Of a DNA stretch of 64,000 nucleotides, positions 60,163 through 64,000 are shown piece after piece. A model generated the notes under the pieces. That model saw nothing but the letters and a program-made list of their open reading frames with translations. It did no database searches and was not told where the DNA came from. Each line of letters begins with the position of its first letter. The first letter of the stretch is position 1. Origin of the DNA: Aporrectodea caliginosa (Eukaryota > Annelida > Clitellata > Crassiclitellata > Lumbricidae); assembly GCA_020284085.1 (NCBI GenBank), contig JACEVL010000078.1:2054310-2118309 (forward strand). The letters are read 5' to 3'. Both the position numbers and the translations under genes were made by a program.

Positions 60163-60669
60163 CAGTGCTACTCAAATTGTGGTTCGCGGCCCGGTACCAG
60201 TTTGCAGTTGGCTGGTGACCATGCGTCAGAAAGATGGTCAGAATTACAATTTTGAACGTACTCAATAAATATTAAAATATATACACTGTAAAGCATAAAG
60301 CATGAGAACACGACATTCATGTTCATATATGATAAACAGTTTTTAAAATGCAACAATAGAACAGCCCACAACAGAATCATACCTATGGCAGACTCTCTAT
60401 CTCGTAAAACATTTGTCACACGGATGCTTTATACTTAAATTTATTTTTATATGTACACCAAAATGCAGTTAGCAGTTGTCTTATCAATAAAGGATATACT
60501 TTACTTAACAATAACAAAAGTATTGTTGTAATTAACAGTGACAGTATTCAGAAATCTTAATTTTAAATAATCTGTCGTGTATGTAAGTTGATGTTGAAAA
60601 GCACCAGTCCGTGATGAGTCCAGTAAAACAATTACCAGTTCACGGCATCAGAAAATTTGAGAAGCACTG
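60163..60669. mobile_element. hAT-like MITE, 507 bp
   Basis: Ends CAGTGCTACTCAAATTGTGG and AAATTTGAGAAGCACTG are inverted over about 14 of 16 bases, a common hAT terminus. The flanking 8-mers (ATGTAGGG, GTTTGGGT) agree only partly, so the target duplication has decayed or the limits are slightly off. Confidence 0.7.
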
Positions 60670-60799
60670 GTTTGGGTTTTTCTGTGAATGGAGACAGATT
60701 TAGGGTGTTCTTGTCCGTCTTTGTGTTCTGTAAATTGTTTCCCTGATATGAGCTCAGCAGGATATTTTAGGGTTTGACTAGATTGCAAATAAACCTGGA

Positions 60800-60870
60800 C
60801 TTGGGAGGGGAACAGGCTTTTCACCTTTGTGATGCAGGTTCGAAACCTGGGCACATGACGTGAAGTGAAG
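60800..60870 (+). repeat. tRNA-like SINE head fragment
   Basis: GATGCAGGTTCGAAACCTGG is a B-box match. No clear tRNA cloverleaf. Confidence 0.35.
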
Positions 60871-60879
60871 GTGTATCAC

Positions 60880-63522
60880 ATTATCTAGTAATTCTAGATG
60901 TTAATGTGAGTGGGTGTAAGTTGTCTTGCAGTAGAGCACTATGACAGGAGCCCAGAGCAAAACATTGATGTGATAAAACAGTGCAATTCTATTGCACCAC
61001 TATCACCTTTAGTGTCTTACTTCTTACAAGTGTCCACTTGCTGTGGCTGTGTTACCATACAGTTTGAAAGTAATGGCCACACTACTACCTAATTAACAAA
61101 TATTGAATTTCATTGCAATACGCTACCGGTACCTTCGTACCATTACGATATGTGTGGTGTAGATTTCTTGTGACAGATGGGATTGCCTACATTGTTCCGT
61201 TTATAGTTGCACTATTATTCGACACATGACTAAGGTCAACAGGTCACCAGAAACATTGTTTGTCTTTAAATATGAAGTTGCCCATGTTGACTTCATACGG
61301 CTGGAAGTTACTTTTGAATTACAGGATAGGGTTTAATGTTTCAGTTCAGGAAGGTATTTGTGTTTGAACTTTGAAGTTTTGTATCAATGACGCTATTGGG
61401 CTTGAAGTCTCCTGATTGGGCTTTGTGTGGAAAACTGACGGACATTTCTGATTTATAGGTTCATTCCATCTGCCAGATTTATCTTTTACCAAATTTTTAT
61501 TTAAAAGTGTAAGTTTTAACTAAGCTGTGTCTTTTGTTGGTTTTTAAATTTTAGTGCCACTTAAAGCAGCTATTTTAGATTTTCATAAGTTTGGTGTTTG
61601 AATTTTTGAATACATTTGTTTCAGGATTTTGTAGTCATATAAGGTTTTGGTTTAAGAACTGGAAACGTTGAATTTCAGTGCCGAATTGCAGAATTTTGTG
61701 TAAAAATTTGGAGCCAGTGATTTAAGTTATATGCATGTTTTCATTTTGAAATGACCTCGAGAAACAGATTTGAGCCAGTTGTGTAATAATAAATGAAGTT
61801 GTGATTTATGCCATGATTTTAAAAACAATGTCAGTTTGTGAAGTAAGCCAGCCACTGTGACAGTCTACAGGTTCAAGTCTGCCAAGATTTGGTCACTACG
61901 CTTATTTAGGCATCTTGAGCAAGTCTGTAATGCTGAAGTATTTGGTATGATGCTTTGCCGCTGTTAGAGAGGGGTGCTTCGTAAAACGATGAAATAAATG
62001 AAAAAGATTTTGTATGCCATTAAGAAGTGCCTTACTGTTAAGCATGCATGCATTGAATCCCACTTGCGTTGTATATCTTGTGTATAGCTTACTGATCTAT
62101 ATCTAGTTTTCAGGATGTCTGTGGAATTTAACGGTGGAGAAATCGTGAACTGTTTGGTTGTATTTGCGCTTAACGTTTCGTCTTCAGCGGACAATGTCAT
62201 TTTAGGCAATGACGTCAGTCTAACGTTTTTCAGAATTATTTTCTTAATCGTCCGTCGATTTTTCTGTGAACTGTTTTGGCAAGAACTGTGTAAACACGAA
62301 GCAATGTCTTTGTAACGATTGAACCGTTTGAATCTTTCTCATCGCGTCCTATCGCTGTAATCTTCTTCTACTCTGTTGTTTGGAAACTGATCGGCGATGT
62401 ATTCGTTCGTGTCTTCCCTCGGTCATTCATTCATTCAGTCACACTCGGCTGTTTAAGTCCCTGCGAGCGATGGAAGAGTTCTGTTGGTCCATTTCTGTTT
62501 TCCGGTGGTAGTCGAATCGTTTGGATAAGGGTGGCCTTGTTGTGTCTCTGCTAATCGCCCTCGTATTTGTTCGATTGAGATTAAAAAGCTCTGCTAAACA
62601 TGACTTGTCATTTCATGCGAGGCGTAATGTTTGGAGGCGGGTAGGCCTACTCACGCAAAAGTTGGATGTTCAGAGAAGAGTGAGGTTGCCACACGACTCC
62701 GTGTAGCGACGGTGGCATATTGGGCCATCCATTTAATACGTACGCAGAAATCGGGGAAAAATTGACCCTCTGTCTGTGCGTGCGTTTACTTTTTGCACAG
62801 CCCCCCCCCACCTGCGTACGTACGCTTGACACGCACCCCGAATCCTATAGAACAGTCTATGTTCTGACTATCCATGTGAATATTTAAAAACTTAATATAA
62901 CTCGGTTAACTAGTCTAGAGCTATATAATAAGTGGGTGGACTGAACATCTGCTGTACTAATAATAGACCAATGTACAGTTAGTGTTTAAAGCAACAGCAC
63001 CAACAAGCACCCGGGCGTCAGAAATCTTGGACCAGCGGCAATCTGCCGTTTTAATAGACCAGACTTGAGGATGTGTAATCTAGTCAGGTACCAGCATACA
63101 AGTGTGTTTGATACCTATGCTATAATAGCCCTAATTCTTTCTGCCTATAGTAATTGTCTGATTGCCGGACTGTGACTCGTTTGAAGAAAGGCCAATACAT
63201 GTATAGATAAAGTATTATCGAGGGTTACATCCCCGTTTCCTATGCGTAGGCTACGTACATTAGCAGATACATTTGGGTTACCCCTCCCTCCTCCGTACGT
63301 AGGCCTACTTAATTGATGGTATCTTTGCAAGCCTGCAACATCTGCGCTCGCTATCAAACGGATACTCTGAAAGAGCCGTTACTGACCCACCCGGCCCCAT
63401 CCTGCCCATGGAATAAAGTTGGCATCGACTGATGATCGACATACTCAATTATTCATGCATCAGGCCTATCTGATAACAGTTTCTGAAAGCGTAATTCTTC
63501 AATTATTCGTGTAATTAAAATT
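60880..63522. other. no recognised gene; possible SINE and CpG patch
   Basis: A B-box-like ACAGGTTCAAGTCTG near 61867 with CATCTTGAGCAAGTCTGTAA suggests a family-1 SINE relic. A CpG-bearing patch lies near 62390-62860. Short frames (for example 61964-62209 -, 62115-62315 +) are unsupported. Confidence 0.4.
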
Positions 63523-63717
63523 ATGGCTGAGGTCTCGAAGTTAAAAATTGTAGCGTATGCCTATTATAAAATCTACGTTATTTTCAACCATCCGAAAACC
63601 GGTGTTAAGCAGCATAAGGCAACTTGCAGTCATTGCTGTACGACTCCAACTATAGTTGAAAAGTTGACACAACGTCAAACTGTACAAGACAATCTACACC
63701 GAATGCACACAACATAA
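63523..63717 (+). pseudogene. BED-type zinc-finger-like fragment
   Basis: ATG followed by YYKIYVIFNHP, then KATCSHC and DNLHRMHTT, giving an aromatic-Cys-x2-Cys-Leu-His-x2-His order like the BED finger that begins many hAT transposases and ZBED genes. The frame ends after 64 codons with a stop. The final His spacing is shorter than usual, so the assignment is tentative. Confidence 0.3.
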
Positions 63718-63868
63718 TGAGTTGTACTTTTTACTGTTATCGTGCAGATGACAAATTATTAATGACGTTGATTAAGCATTGGTAAAACTCCATTAATTCT
63801 TTCAACATAAATTGTGCTGCTACTTTTCTATGCCATTTATATTGCGTGTTTCAGTGTATTTTGGTTTA

Positions 63869-64000
63869 GAAGGACTTGGACTCGGACTTGGACTCGATCT
63901 CTTGTGACTCGGACTCGGACTCGAGCAGCTCTGGACTCGGACTCGACTCGGACTTAGGTGGACTCGGACTTGACTCGGACTCGGCTTAGGTGGACTCGAC
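63869..64000. repeat. GGACTC/GGACTT hexanucleotide minisatellite at window edge
   Basis: Repeated GGACTC and GGACTT units with GGCTTAGGTGGACTCG variants, continuing to the last base of the window. Confidence 0.9.

Overview
This window is metazoan nuclear DNA, almost certainly from a non-vertebrate (probably aquatic) bilaterian. It has spliced genes with GT/AG introns of about 0.3 to 4 kb, AT-rich introns full of microsatellites, and dense tRNA-derived SINEs, non-LTR retrotransposon tails and DNA-transposon derivatives. Few open frames in it are real. The coding content was found by reading splice phase and protein family, not by ORF length. I cannot name the species.

Two complete protein-coding genes lie in tandem on the + strand. 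(1) Adenylyl cyclase-associated protein (CAP, Srv2 family): twelve coding exons from 15961 to 28020, all phases consistent, 485 residues, with coiled coil, helical domain, polyproline, WH2 and CARP beta-helix in the usual order. (2) A nuclear receptor of the NR1F group (ROR in vertebrates, HR3 in arthropods): ten confident coding exons from 42405 to 54511, plus a proposed tiny first coding exon at 38842-38848. It has a two-finger DNA-binding domain, a conserved C-terminal extension and a ligand-binding domain ending in an AF-2 helix; the predicted length is 482 residues. A minus-strand gene of unknown identity may occupy the first 8 kb, with an exon at 773-857 and a possible first exon at 7908-8100.

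Layout: 1-8 kb, microsatellite, SINE-rich DNA and fragments of the unknown minus-strand gene; 8-14.7 kb, repeats and no recognised gene; 14.7-28.2 kb, CAP promoter region and gene; 28.2-35 kb, a 191-bp tandem repeat interrupted by a decayed hAT transposon, plus retrotransposon fragments; 35-39 kb, CpG-rich, promoter-like DNA upstream of the receptor; 39-54.5 kb, receptor gene; 54.5-64 kb, probable long 3' UTR, then repeats and a hexanucleotide minisatellite at the window edge.

The most striking non-genic feature is the number of cut-and-paste transposon derivatives that still show target-site duplications. Nine hAT-like elements (8-bp duplications, several perfect) and two piggyBac-like elements (TTAA) can be delimited to the base or nearly so. 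One hAT lies between the two copies of a duplicated promoter-like module upstream of CAP. Another lies exactly at the junction of a tandem duplication that copied the end of a receptor exon. In the receptor, the helix-12 position that is tyrosine in known ROR/HR3 proteins reads as histidine.
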